Origin: Medicago truncatula
Taxonomy: Eukaryota > Streptophyta > Magnoliopsida > Fabales > Fabaceae
Length of the DNA: 64,000 nucleotides
Reading direction: 5' to 3'
NCBI RefSeq assembly: GCF_003473485.1
Contig: NC_053046.1
Location: 10,178,001 to 10,242,000 of the forward strand
Positions 25,273 to 37,312 of the stretch are shown here, one piece after another. Numbering within the stretch: position 1 is the stretch's first letter; each line of letters begins with the position of its first letter. The notes beneath the pieces were generated by a model. That model worked only from the letters and a program-made list of their open reading frames with translations, had not been told where the DNA came from and did no database searches. The translations under genes and the position numbers were made by a program.

Positions 25273-28200
25273 TATACATGTATTCTAAGGTGCAAGTTGC
25301 TTATTTGTCAGCTCACCAATACCCCATTTTTAATCTTAAGCATTCTCCTACTTTGCTTATGTGTCTCTCCCTCAAACCATTTCCCCATATTTTAATCATT
25401 CATAATAACATAACATTTAAATCACTCCTTTATAACTCTTTTAATTGAAATGGCTAATTTAATTGCTAGACTCTATGAATTCTAACGTGCATAATTTTTG
25501 CAATCAAAAAGTTTTTACATTTACCATGACATAAATCATTATCTATGGATTTCATAGTATATATTGTACCTTCTCCAAGAGAAAACACGGTGGTTCTTAA
25601 TTCTAAGTTTCGGTTGGTGTATTTGGCAATTAGCAATATAGTTTTTGAGTTTACTCTCTCTATGTTGTAACCAGGCGAGTAAAAGGATGTATTTTTAAAA
25701 GTTGTTCTTTTAATTCTTTCTTTTGTTGCCCATACAAAGACTAGGAATATTAAATTATTTTTGGAGATTTCTCATGCAAAACCAGAATAAGGAAAAGCTA
25801 GCAACTTCATCATGCATGCATCTTAAGCAACAATGTAAGACAGTCGCATGATTTTTTTTTCATCTCCAGTTTTATTTATACCATACGTATAATTTGAACA
25901 ATAATAATTTTTAAGCTTTAATTTTCAAATTTGGATCTTATTCTTAATCGATAAAATTGGGACTTCGAGAATCTCTTAGTCATGAGATTACCAACACTTG
26001 ATCAATGCACATTCTTCCTATCATATGTGATTTTATATACAATATTTTACTACACTAATTTTGTGTTTAACAATTTTTTATTGTTTAAAAAAAATTAAAC
26101 TGATGTTTAACTTTATCACGGGCAGGCCCTCTCATGGGTTACTCTTTATACTTAATGTATATTCTTTTTACTAATATGTGATGTGATAGAAAGGGAATCC
26201 TTTGCTAAAAAAGAAAAAAGGAATCCTAACATCAACAATGAATTAATTCAAGTTGTAAGTGATTTGAATTCCTTAAGCAATTCAACAATATATTTTGTCA
26301 TAGAGTTTTTTTTAATGGATTTTTGTCATAGAATTATTAACTGGGTAGGAAAATAAAAAATTCAATGTTTTTTTTACAAGAATAAAAAATGCAATGTGAT
26401 TGCCAAATGAGTCGATCATACATGCCATTGAAAAATATTTATTTTAATGAACAGTTCAATTTATGCAGCTTATCTTTTTTAGAGATAAAACTCTATTACT
26501 TACATTTCAATTTTATAAAACTCCTTATTTTTTTTTAGAAATTATGAACTTTTATCTTTACTTTATAATAATTAATTAGTAACTTCCAAATAGTTTTCTA
26601 ATAAAAAATTCAAGTAAATGTAACGATGATGTAAATGTTTCAGAAACTTCAATGAAAAAATATGTCAAATAATAAACAAATTGATTATAGTGCTATGTGG
26701 ATATGATTTAAAGTCCACAACTCTAAACATTCATTGTATGGTTCAGACACAACTGAAGAGACACTCAATCATAGTTATAAAATTCATTTAATTGAAATTA
26801 TGGCCTTTGAATTTTGACGCACACATTATTTTAGTTTACTTTCTCTATTCAAGAAGAAAAATGTATATGATTTTGAGATTTTTTTTCTATAATACCAATT
26901 TTCTTAATGATTTCAGCAGAATTAGAAGACTAAACTGTAGAATTGTGTATATCATGTGGGTTTTCTCTCACCAGAGTGTCCAATTGATCCCTCACTCTTC
27001 ATTTCTCTTTGACTTATGTGGTAGTCACAAATTAGTGGTTTTTGACACAAACCTTAACTCTGATTATTCCCACCCTTTATATTTCTATTCATTCAACTAG
27101 GAATGAAAATCTACAGGTCAATTGAAAGACAAAGAGTTGAGAGATATAGAGAATAATGCCCCTAAAATATGATATATAGAGAAGGGCAAAGGAAATTATC
27201 CAAGTTACACGTTGTAGTAGTAGTTTGCTTAGGATCCTATAAAGTAGTAGTTTGCTTAGGAAATACAATTTCTTAAAAAAAATGATTCAACCAAAATAAA
27301 TTAAAACCATTAACTACAATCTCTATATTTTTAAATCTAGCTTTCTAAACCATAAACTATATATCTTCTTCTATATCTAAAGTAAACTTGAGTCATTTGT
27401 AGGCTTCAACTATACCAATGTTTAAGCTATAAAAAATATTATCTGTAAACTAAATTTGAGTCATTCTTCATCTTGGATCACCTCTAAAAAAAACCTTATC
27501 ACACTTCTTATAATTGTCCACTTTTATTTTCATCTACTTACTACATACTATAATATATCTATATATTTATTGATTTCTTTATAATGTAACCGCCAACTAA
27601 TTTGTACTAATGTTTTTTATTTTTTATTTTTATTATTGACCTCTCATGTCATCATTCTTACATGTCTTTCCACTACGTACCCGCATATGTTTTTTTCACC
27701 TCCCAAATATTGTTTTTTTTCGCATTATACTCTAATTTTAATTCACTAATAAATTTCTACATTTTTTTTGCTCTCTCTCTAAATTTGATGCTTCTTCTTT
27801 TCTCTCATACAATATCTCTCTATCCAATAAATTTCTAATTTTTTCCACACTATCTCGCCAATAAAATTGATGGGTCTTATGACTTCCACTCTTTCTTATT
27901 TTTTTAACACTCATAGAGTCTTTTATTTTTTTCATCAGAATTGTTCTTCTATTTTGTTTTTTTTTTTTTTTTTTTAACATGTTAGTCATCTTATTTATAG
28001 AATTTAAACTCTTTATGGCATTATTATTGCAGGTAACAAAATTTAAATATTAAGTACTAATCCTTCAAATTCTCTAATTAGTCAAGGATAGATATTTCAT
28101 TCACATGTTATTCTTGAGTTCATTCATGTATAAATTTCTCTAATTCGTAACTAAACCGTCTTCTTAATTATGTGTTATCTTTATAAAACTCTAATGCTTT

Positions 28201-28785
28201 TCTTTTTTAGAGATAAAATTGTATTACTTATATGTCAACTCTATAAAATCCTTATTTTAATTATAAATTATAAACTTATGTTTATTTTATAATCAAAAAT
28301 CAAACGACACTTTAAAAAAAGTGGAAGGAGTAATATTTTTACTAAAAACCATGCAATGATACATATGAAAACATTTGATCTTTTTATAAATTATATTATT
28401 TCATTTGAATTTTTAAATAAAATCATTTATTTGACTCAAGTTAGAATAAAAATTTGAGATATCAAATTATAATTGAATATCGACAATTTTTTCTAAAATT
28501 TAAAATATATTAAAATAAAGGAGAAAAGTAAGATATAAACTAAACCCGAGAAAAGAGAGAATAAATGAAATTTTTACTATAATAATTCTACTGATTTCTA
28601 AAACAGATGGGTGACACATTATCTATATTATATATTTACTTGATGTGTGAATTTTTTTTAAAAATATTTTGACAATCATTCTTTTTAAATAAAAAGTTCA
28701 ACAGACCAATAAAATTTGTTATTTCCAATGTATTAAAAAAAAACATTATAATCAAGCCCGTGCAACGCACGGGTTATATACCTAG
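25267..28785 (+). mobile_element. Helitron-like element 2 with intact 3' terminus
   Basis: The 3' end is textbook: stem CCCGTGC (28757-28763), loop AAC, stem GCACGGG (28767-28773), then TTATATACCTAG ending at 28785 and followed by T. The likely 5' side at 25267 (TATACATGTATTCTAAGG, TTGCTTATTTGTCAGCTCACC) matches the start of element 1. The true 5' end could instead be closer, near 27550 (TCTATATATTTATTG). Two related segments, 26480-26570 and 28207-28295 (TTTAGAGATAAAA...), lie inside. No coding frames. The 3' end is sure; the 5' boundary is not. Confidence 0.6.
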
Positions 28786-28796
28786 TTATATCATAA

Positions 28797-29340
28797 AAGT
28801 ATGAAGATAAGTTTGTGTTGATACCTAGAGACAATCCTCTGCAATCTGCGATGCAGCAAAAGGTATCAATGTAACAACGGTAAAATGCTACTCTGTCAAC
28901 AAGGTATGGTGAAAATGCCACGGAGAACCAGATGGATGACCCAAGTCAAACCTTCCTATTGACTGTTTCGCAAAAATGAGCTCAACCAAACTTGCATACG
29001 CTAAATGGAGAGGAACGACTTTTTTCAAGTCATGAGAATATAATACTAATCCATGAAGAGTAGAGTAAAGAACAACCAACCTACTCCTTACCTCTTCAGC
29101 GTTCAAGAAACAAGCAAATTCAATGTTAGGGTCTGATAGAAAGTCTCTAAGAATCAAAGTAATGAATGAGATTCGATACAATTCCACCATCAACACTCTT
29201 GAAGCTACAGAGACTTGGAGTGTAGAAGTAAACTCAGGATTGTTCCATTGAATGGTCAACCCCACTTCGGACAGTCGGGCACGAGTCCCAGATTTTAAAA
29301 TTTTCAGTGAGCTTAAACCTTGATACAAACTCATCCATCA
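28797..29340 (-). pseudogene. Broken RNase H-like 3'-5' exonuclease (WRN-exo-like) gene
   Basis: A minus-strand frame from 29334 gives MSLYQGLSSLKILKSG, then VGLTIQWNN, TSTLQVSVASRVLMVELY and LRDFLSDPNIEFACFLNAEE. It continues, after a frame change near 28920, as VAFYRCYIDTFCCI. This order resembles plant proteins with a Werner-like 3'-5' exonuclease domain (VGLDVEW, ATLQLC..R.L, FLSDPNI.FVGF, late YxxxD). The first acidic residues are replaced (GLTIQW instead of GLDVEW). With the frameshift, activity is unlikely. It lies directly beside a Helitron 3' end and may be a captured or stranded fragment. The assignment rests on remembered motifs. Confidence 0.55.
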
Positions 29341-29458
29341 ATAACAACTGAATTTTTAGTAATGGTAACCCTGTACCTCTTTACTGTAGCAGTTATAAGA
29401 TATTCAGAGTAATTGTCATTTGCAGAAATCGTCAAATTTTCAATAAAAACATTTCTCT

Positions 29459-29512
29459 CTCTCTATCTCTCTCTCTCTCTCCCCCCCCCTCCCTCCCTCT
29501 CTATTTCTCTAT
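29459..29512 (+). repeat. (CT)n/C-rich microsatellite
   Basis: A pyrimidine tract made of CT repeats, a run of nine C residues and CCCT units. It lies between the exonuclease pseudogene and the tandem duplication. Confidence 0.9.
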
Positions 29513-29554
29513 TGGTGTGATGAGGTGAAATTAGTTGTAATATAGAGTGTAATA

Positions 29555-31907
29555 GGTGTCAGGTATTGCAGAATCCTTTTAAGCTGAAGTATTTTTCTCC
29601 CATAAGCATACAGCCTCCTAAATATCATTTAATATTTCCTTAATATACAAACCATAAATCAAGATAAGTAAACATAAAAAAATTCATTAATGGAGTAAAA
29701 TTGCCAATTGTTAAAAGTACATGCGTCGCTTTCAAATTCTAAAGAGCATTGAATGCTTTTCAATGATGTAAAAATAAGTACACGTATGTGTTACAAGTCA
29801 ATTCTTAATTATTTGCTCCCTTAATTGTTTTTAATACAGAGATTTTGGTGATCATACATTATGGTAATCATATGTGTTACAAGTGCAGTGTACTCGTGTT
29901 TAAAAGAAGATCAAATTAATTGTTGTTTAGATTCATACGAAAAAATCATACATGATTTCAATCATATATTTTAGTAACCGAAAAGTAAAGTCATTGTTGT
30001 TCATGAACAAGTAAAAACATTGACAATTGAAAATCAAATTTTAAAATTATTGTTTTGTTTCCTTAAAAAATATATATTATTAAACTCTTTGTATTAATTT
30101 ATTTCAAACACTTGATTGTTTTCTTGACCAAAAAAACATTTGAATTGCTTTTAATCTATATATATAAAAAAACTCTTTGTTTATTTAGAAGAAAAAAACT
30201 ATGTGTTTTTTGTTTTTTCTTGATTATAAAAAACTCTTTGTTTAAATGGACGTTGTTCATGTTGTGTGTATGAATTCATGATAAAAATTTAACTTGTTTA
30301 ACTTATCATTAGACTAATATATTGTTGGTTAGTTGTTTAACTTTTTATTTGACTAATAAAATTTATTTAGTCCAAACAAGAAATTATTGCATTTATTATA
30401 ACATAATTTACGATATTAAATTTTATAGTATAATTGTACCCAAAAAATATAACGTATTATTCTTATTACTATATTTAACATTTTGATTTATAAAGGCTTA
30501 AGGAAGAACATGTTAAACTGAAATAGACTTTATCATTCTTGATAATCTCTCAAATCCTTCATATATATTTTCATTATTCTCGATGATATCAACAATTAAA
30601 CTTTTAACATAAAAAAACAACATTGTTTGAAAGCTATTAACGCTGATTGACTTCATTTGAGATATTGTATCCAATTATCAACATTGTTATGCTCGGATAC
30701 AACAACTTCTTTAATGGAAGAAGTAGATATGCATGATTGAGCCTTCTTGTTTTCCACAATAAGGTCAACTATTTTGTTTTCCCACCTTTCATTTGTTAAT
30801 TCAAGCAAAATAAACATTCAACTGCACTAGATTAATAATGTTGTAACACATCATTGTCATGGTGTCAGGTATTGTAAAATCCTTTGTGGTACCAATCTTT
30901 TTCTCCATATGCATAAAGTCTCCCAAATATCATTTAATATTTCCTTAACATACATACTATAAACCAAGATAAGTAAACCTAAAAAAAAACATTAATGAAG
31001 TAAAACTGCCGAATAAAATACACATATTTCGTTAATTGATAAAAGTACACGTGTCACTTTCAAATTCTATAGAGCAATGAATGTTTTTCCTTGTAAAAAT
31101 AAGTACACATATGAAGCATGTGATAAACATGTGTACACGTAATCATGCCTATGTTGCAAGTCAATTCTTAATTATTTGTTTCCTTAGTGGTTTTTAATAG
31201 AGATTTCGGTGATCATACATGATGGTAATTGTACGAGTTGCAAGTGCATGGTTATCATGTTTAAAAGAAGATCAAATTAATTATTGTTTAGACTCACATG
31301 AAAGTGTGATGTCAATCATATATTTTAGTATTTGAAACATAAATTGTGTCATTGTTGTTCCTGAACATGTAAAAACATTGGTAATCGAAAATCAAATTTG
31401 AAAATAATTGTTTCGTTTCCTTAAAAAATTTTTTATTAAACTCTTTGTATTATTTGCTTTCAAACACTTGAATGTTTTATTTAAAAAAAAAAACTTGACC
31501 AAAAAAACACTTGAATACTTTTAATTTTTCATTTTTAATTTCTTTTAATCTATATAAAAAAACTACTTGTTTATTTAGAAGAAAAAACTATGTGTTTTTT
31601 TGTTTTTTCTTCGTATTGAAAAACTCTTTGTTTGAATCGACGTTTTTCATGCTGTGTATGAATTCATGATGAAAAATTTAACTTGTTTAACTTACCATTA
31701 GACCAATACATTATTGGTTGATTGTTTAACTCTTTATTTGACTAATAAAATTTATTTAGTCCAAAAAAAAAGCCATTGCTTTGATTATAACATAATTTAC
31801 GATATTAAAATTTTATAGTATAATTGTACCCGAAAAAATTATAACGTAATTTTCTTAATACTATATTTTACATTTTGATTTATAAAGACTCGGAGAATGA
31901 TATGTTA
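29555..31907 (+). repeat. Tandem duplication with 1.3-kb unit carrying R1 copies B and C
   Basis: Unit 1 (29555-30860) and unit 2 (30861-31907) both begin GGTGTCAGGTATTG. Both continue through AATATCATTTAATATTTCCT, TTAATTATTTG, AAAAGAAGATCAAATTAATT, CATATATTTTAGTA and then the R1 sequence. Unit 2 has small insertions and is cut short at 31907, where R1 breaks off. The copies differ at many positions, so this is not a recent event. No coding content. Confidence 0.85.
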
Positions 31908-34172
31908 AGGAATTTACTTTGGTCTCTTTCATTACCTTAAGGAATTTACTTTGGTTATTGTCAACTACTTCAACCCACCACTCTATAACTTCTCTTATAT
32001 TCGGCTTATACTCCTTTAACTAGCCCGTGTTTTAGATTCATGAGATACCCACACCGTTTTCTCCTTTACGATCTCATCTACATCCAACTGATCGTGTTTT
32101 TAACATTGATGTTCATCTTAATCGACCACGCCCTATTCTTCGTTTATTTTTTTTTATCTTATACTCTTTTATAATACAAGTACTTTAGAAACATTACTAC
32201 TTTAAAGACATTACCCTCATCCTAATACATCATCTTAAAACCCCGCCCCATACTTTCATCCATAATCATCTTATGCTCCTCTAGTTAATTCTCCTCTTAA
32301 GCTCACCTTCCCTCTACAGAATAACTACTAAAGAAAAAACTTAGATATATCTCCCTCGCCTATGAATTACCTCTTTCTTTTTAACTTAAAGTCTTTACCT
32401 CACCATTATCATTATTTCTAACAATATCCTTTACGTTAACTTACACCTTCCTACTTCCAATTACATTCGTCTTATCCCTTCACCTAGCATCTTCTTTTAT
32501 CATAAACCACTTTACCATTTTTAATTGTTCATCTTAGTTTTATACTCTTCTATATACTTTTATCTTAGACTCATTACTATTATAGGGATTCTATCTCTAT
32601 CATCATTAACTATTCTACACTATCACTCCTTATCTCTTCTCACCATCGTCTTTCATTCCTTTAACTCATTAATGTTTTTGGCCTTATCTTCATATTTTCG
32701 ATTCACCTTTAATATCATCGATCATTGTAGCTACTATCGTCATACTGATTCTAGTTTATACCCTCTCAAATAACCTACAACATTAGACTATTTAATTACT
32801 CCAAGAAGTTCCTCCCATCGTCGTCGATTCTTCAAGAACTACACATCTATATCTCTCTTGGCTTCACCTTTCACTTCTTAAACTAATCAACATTTTATGC
32901 TCATCATTTGTTTTTAAGAACACTGCTTCTAATTACTTTTAAACGCATCCCCCTCAATTAGATACATTGGTTTAGGACCCTAATCCTTACTTTAGGAACT
33001 CTAGTGGAGAAGATAAGTTGAGTTTTCTAGGCTTGGGAAGGGTGAAATTTGATGTTGTCAAAATTTGATACGAATCAAAGATCTTTGATTCGATTCAAAG
33101 GGATAAAAAAGAAAAAACAGACTCAACTAATGATACGAATCAAGGATCTGTGATTCAATTCAAAAAGTTTTCAGATGAAGATTGATATGAATCACAAATA
33201 TTTGATTCGAATCAATGACATGGAAAACAAAGTTTTAGCTTCGGGATCACCTCTAAATTGTCCAAAAATCCCCATTTTCGAACCCTTAACTCACCCAATC
33301 GTCCCTAATCATCACCCTAAGGTTAGTCTATCCTTCTAACACCAAATTCCTCTTAACCCATCCAATCACACACCCAATTTACGGTTAATTCCAATTCATT
33401 CATCTTAGGTTTGGTTTCTTCAATTCTAATCTTTCAATAACAACATTAACCTTTATTACATATGTTTATCATCATTCTTCCATCATAATTTTCATCATAA
33501 CAACATTCAAATTCTTAAGATTAAACAACCCCACCATTACAATTAAGACATCCTAAGATTAAAGGATTCTCCCCCTTACCACGAATTCTCCGAGAACTCA
33601 ACTTTTGGTTTCACTTCTCCTTAGCTAGGGTTTGCCTCTTCTCCTTTCTTCCTTTTATCTGGTTTGTCCCGTTCAACAAGTGTTTTATGTAACCCTAATT
33701 CTCCCATATTTTTCTCTTTATATAGTCACTACTTGGCCTAGCCTTTCTCACATATTCTTAGACTAGTTTTCTATCTACACCGCTAGCCTGGTTATTTATT
33801 CTCCCTGCAACTATACAACCTTGCTGTTTACACCACCATCTGTCCACACGACTAAACACTACACATCTACTACTTACACCCCTTTCTTATCCAGTTTTGC
33901 TACTGTATCTCTGTTTGCACTCTATCTTCTTATTTGTGCCACAAACTTGTATTCTTCCTAAAACCATTTTCTCCCATTATTCAAACGAGTGACTAACTCT
34001 CCTACTTCCTCATTATTTATAACATCTATAACTACAAATAATTGAATTAAATAATATTAAGCAATAAATACTAATTATAACAATAATACTAATATTACCC
34101 AATAGTAATACTAATACTAATACTACCTTATAATAATATCAACGGCTTAATATTAAAAATCGAGGTGTTACA
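31908..34172 (-). mobile_element. Truncated long LTR-like block, Ty3-gypsy suspected
   Basis: On the minus strand it starts TGTAACACCTCG at 34172. It then carries a TATA-like TATATAAAGAG near 33720, a leader rich in AGGAAGAAAGGAGAAGAG and long purine-rich noncoding sequence. This is the same style as the block at 18224 in the other orientation. The other end, expected to read ...TTACA, is missing; the block abuts the broken R1 copy at 31907. GGAATTTACTTTGG occurs twice at the junction (31910 and 31946). No gag or pol is present. Confidence 0.4.
33071..33210. repeat. Three successive palindromic GAATCAAAGATCTTTGATTC-type motifs
   Basis: The first (33071-33092) is a perfect palindrome of 22 bases centred on AGATCT. 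Two worn versions follow at about 33137-33156 and 33187-33210, spaced 50-65 bases. They lie inside the LTR-like block. They could form hairpins in a transcript, but no function is shown. Confidence 0.7.
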
Positions 34173-37100
34173 ATTTACGTAATTTTACACATAATATTCT
34201 CTCTATTTCTTCTATGTTTGTGTGTCTACTCCAAGGTTACTTCAATGGTGCAATTTCACAAGTATTAGATTTTTCACTGCAGCTCCCTTTAATTCAATGA
34301 CAGCCATGACAAAACAAAAGGGAAGAACAAACAATTAAATTCTCAGTATTTAGAAATGATAAAAACCCATGGCATATCTCACTTTAATCTTCAACAAGAA
34401 CACATGAATATTCCCAACTTGCAACTAGAATTAAAATTAAACAATCATAAAATATGAAGAGAAGAAAAGAAGCATATGTGAAAGAGTGCAACTATGAATG
34501 AATGGGGACAATGACGCAGTGGTGTTCGTCGAATAGTATTTTTGAGGCAAGGAGAGCAGTTACACAGATGGGGAAGAGATAGAGATAGAATGTGACAAAA
34601 CATAGACGTTTTCAATTTTATTTTCATCAAATTTGGGGCATTGATTTAATCTAATGATATATTTTTAATGGTTCAACGGCGAGGAATTTAATTGATCCTC
34701 ACGCTAAAATTCACCTTCCATATTATTCAACTATTTTTTTATGTTTTTTTTACGTAGATTTCATCCATAGAATATAGGGCACGTTTGTTATAGTTTTTTC
34801 TAAAATAAATTTTTATAGTGTAATATGTTTTTGTTATAAATTTTTAATAAATAAATTTTTAAGGAAAACTTCAAATGAAAACTAGTTTAAATAGCTTATC
34901 TTAAAATGTCATTCTAAGTATTTATCATTGTTAAAATAAAATTTGGATATTAAATTTTGAAAAATTCTCTAAAAAATAAGTTATTTAAAATAGCTTTTCA
35001 TAAAAATTATTTTTGAAAGATGTCATTTTGAAAAAATATGTGATTTTTACTATGTAAAATCTCGAACAATGAATATTTAAGTTAGTAAATGTCAAAATCT
35101 CCTTTTTAACTTATACCACATGACTTTTTTTTTTTTCAAGTAGTCCAGGGGCTAGAATTAACCTTTTTAAGATGAATAAGTGGGGTGTCCGTGGTTTAAA
35201 TCTCGACCCCTACTTATAACAATGCAGTGCCTCTACCAACTGAGTTATGTTCATGGAGACATATCAAATTAGTTTGGAACAACTTCTACTATTTTTTTTA
35301 GTAAATTTCTAAAAAATATTTTTTTAAAAATAAAAAGAAAAATTCATTTTTTTAAAATCTATAACAAAGAGACCCATAATCTTGTTCGAGTCTATCAAAT
35401 ATTAATTATAAACATTGAGAAGAAGAAAAGAAATTATGGACTGCACCTCAAAAAGTTTACTAACAAAAATACCAAGCTTAATTAAAAGTTTATTAATTCA
35501 AATCATATTAAACAGGTGAGGGAAACTTTCCCCACGTACAACATGACCTCAAAATCAAATATACTATCCAAAACATATAATCTCAATATGTCTGTGATTG
35601 TGATCATGGATGATATTAACAAACACCTCAAATATATCTTCAAATATATATCTTCGCACTTCAACTAAAAAGGATAAATAACAATAAGTTAGTGGTTATG
35701 ATAATTTTCTTAAAACTTCTCTGGTGTCATTTAGCTCACAAATAAAATTATCTATGAATGAAAAAGATATAAACCGATAAACATGACACACCACGAGCTT
35801 CCACTATGTCTACATGAAATCATGGAATGCCAAGAGAACAAGAATGCTATGGTTGCGGTTCCTGTTCCCTTGTAGAGGGATCATATGCCAAATAATTTCC
35901 AGCTGCCATTTTGTAAATTACCTAATTAGCTAGATTATTTTATTTTTTTAGCTTATAAATAAATATGTAGACACCTTTCCTTTTCTCCGCCTCCTAGCCG
36001 AAAGAAAAATAAAATACATAAAAATGTGAACAAAAGGTGATAGGGACGGATCAATATTTTCATTCATTCATAAAAAAAAAAAAAACATATCCAAATATTT
36101 GGCAAATTAGAGATACTTTATTTTTAAAATGGTTTAAAATTTTAATGCATTAATAATTGGTTACATTAACAAATTTATCTAATTAACACTATTATCTTGA
36201 TTGAGTCTTACCATTCTATTATTTTTAGAGGATCTTACATGCTTTCTTCTTGAAACTAATTAAATGGTTCTTATTGTATATGTTGCCGCCTGATATTTTG
36301 GAAAATTAACCACAACTAAAGCAATAAAATTCCACTACATTATCCTTTTGCTGTGTAATCATTAATCCCAAACTTAAAAAGGTAAAGCAAGATACCGTGA
36401 TATACATTTTGACAAATTTGACACCAATTTTTTATTTTAAACTTGAAAAGAAAGCTTTTTAATTAAAAACTATTCATGATATTGTCATAAACAGTATATA
36501 AATAATTAATGGGATAAAAAGGAGGACTCAAAGTAATCAATATCCTTTATGAAGCGTTAGAATTTAGAGGTTGAACTTCAATTTCTTATTGGTAAAAAGT
36601 GTGTGCACAATTGAAAAGGATAAACAGTAAAAAGAAAAACATAATGAAGAAATTGGGTAGGGGTGGGGCCCATCCCATGATAGATATAACATATGTACGT
36701 AGTCTAGTTATATAACTTAGGTGTGTGTTAGGATTAAAAATATGATTTTTCTCATTAGTGATATTTAATTAAATATTGGTCATTCAACGAATGATTAAGA
36801 TAAAAAAATGATTATTATCACAACATAAAATAATTGAACACCTATGTGCTAATATATATTGGTCTTTATCTTTCACCTATGTTTGGTGAATGGTGATTAA
36901 TAATTATGATATACTAATTTCACTTTAACATAAAACTCTCTAGTGTTATAGAATGGAAAATATTTTGCATGAATTAAATTTAAATTAGTGTACTTCGTTA
37001 ATTTACAATTATACATAACATACTAATTAAACTCATTTTGCATTGTGTAGCACTACAAATTAAACATTGATATTTAGTTATGAGAAAAACCATTTTTTCA

Positions 37101-37312
37101 TGATGTTCATGAAGTATAATGGTGGTAATTAGACATAACTAACTACATGCAGCCCAAAAAAACAGAACTTGATTACTAGTGATTAATAACACACATTGAC
37201 ATTTTACATAATGTCCAAAATAGCTTCAAAGTCTTAATACATCAAATCAAAATAGTAATAATTGATCTAAGAAACTAATTGTTTTGAACTTGTGTGCATG
37301 ACTAAAATTGGT
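34173..37312. other. AT-rich intergenic DNA with one SINE
   Basis: No gene recognised. On the minus strand, 35262-35128 is a tRNA-derived SINE: ATAACTCAGTTGGTAGAGGC (A box), a worn B box (CGAGATTTAAACC) and a terminal poly(A) seen as a T run near 35130. The rest shows only AT-rich sequence and homopolymer runs. 36900-37312 is the likely 3' flank of the HIPP gene. Confidence 0.45.
35128..35262 (-). mobile_element. tRNA-derived SINE
   Basis: The A box is ATAACTCAGTTGGTAGAGGC and the B-box region GGTCGAGATTTAAACC. A body follows (CACGGACACCCCACTTATTC), then an A tail on the minus strand. I found no clear target duplication. Confidence 0.65.

Noticed and set aside
29459-31907. CRISPR-like or centromeric array
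   Set aside because: The repeats are two long diverged units and a simple CT tract, without short regular repeats and unique spacers.
32525-32773. 82-codon hydrophobic ORF
   Set aside because: Arises from pyrimidine-rich LTR-like sequence; no family features or splice context.
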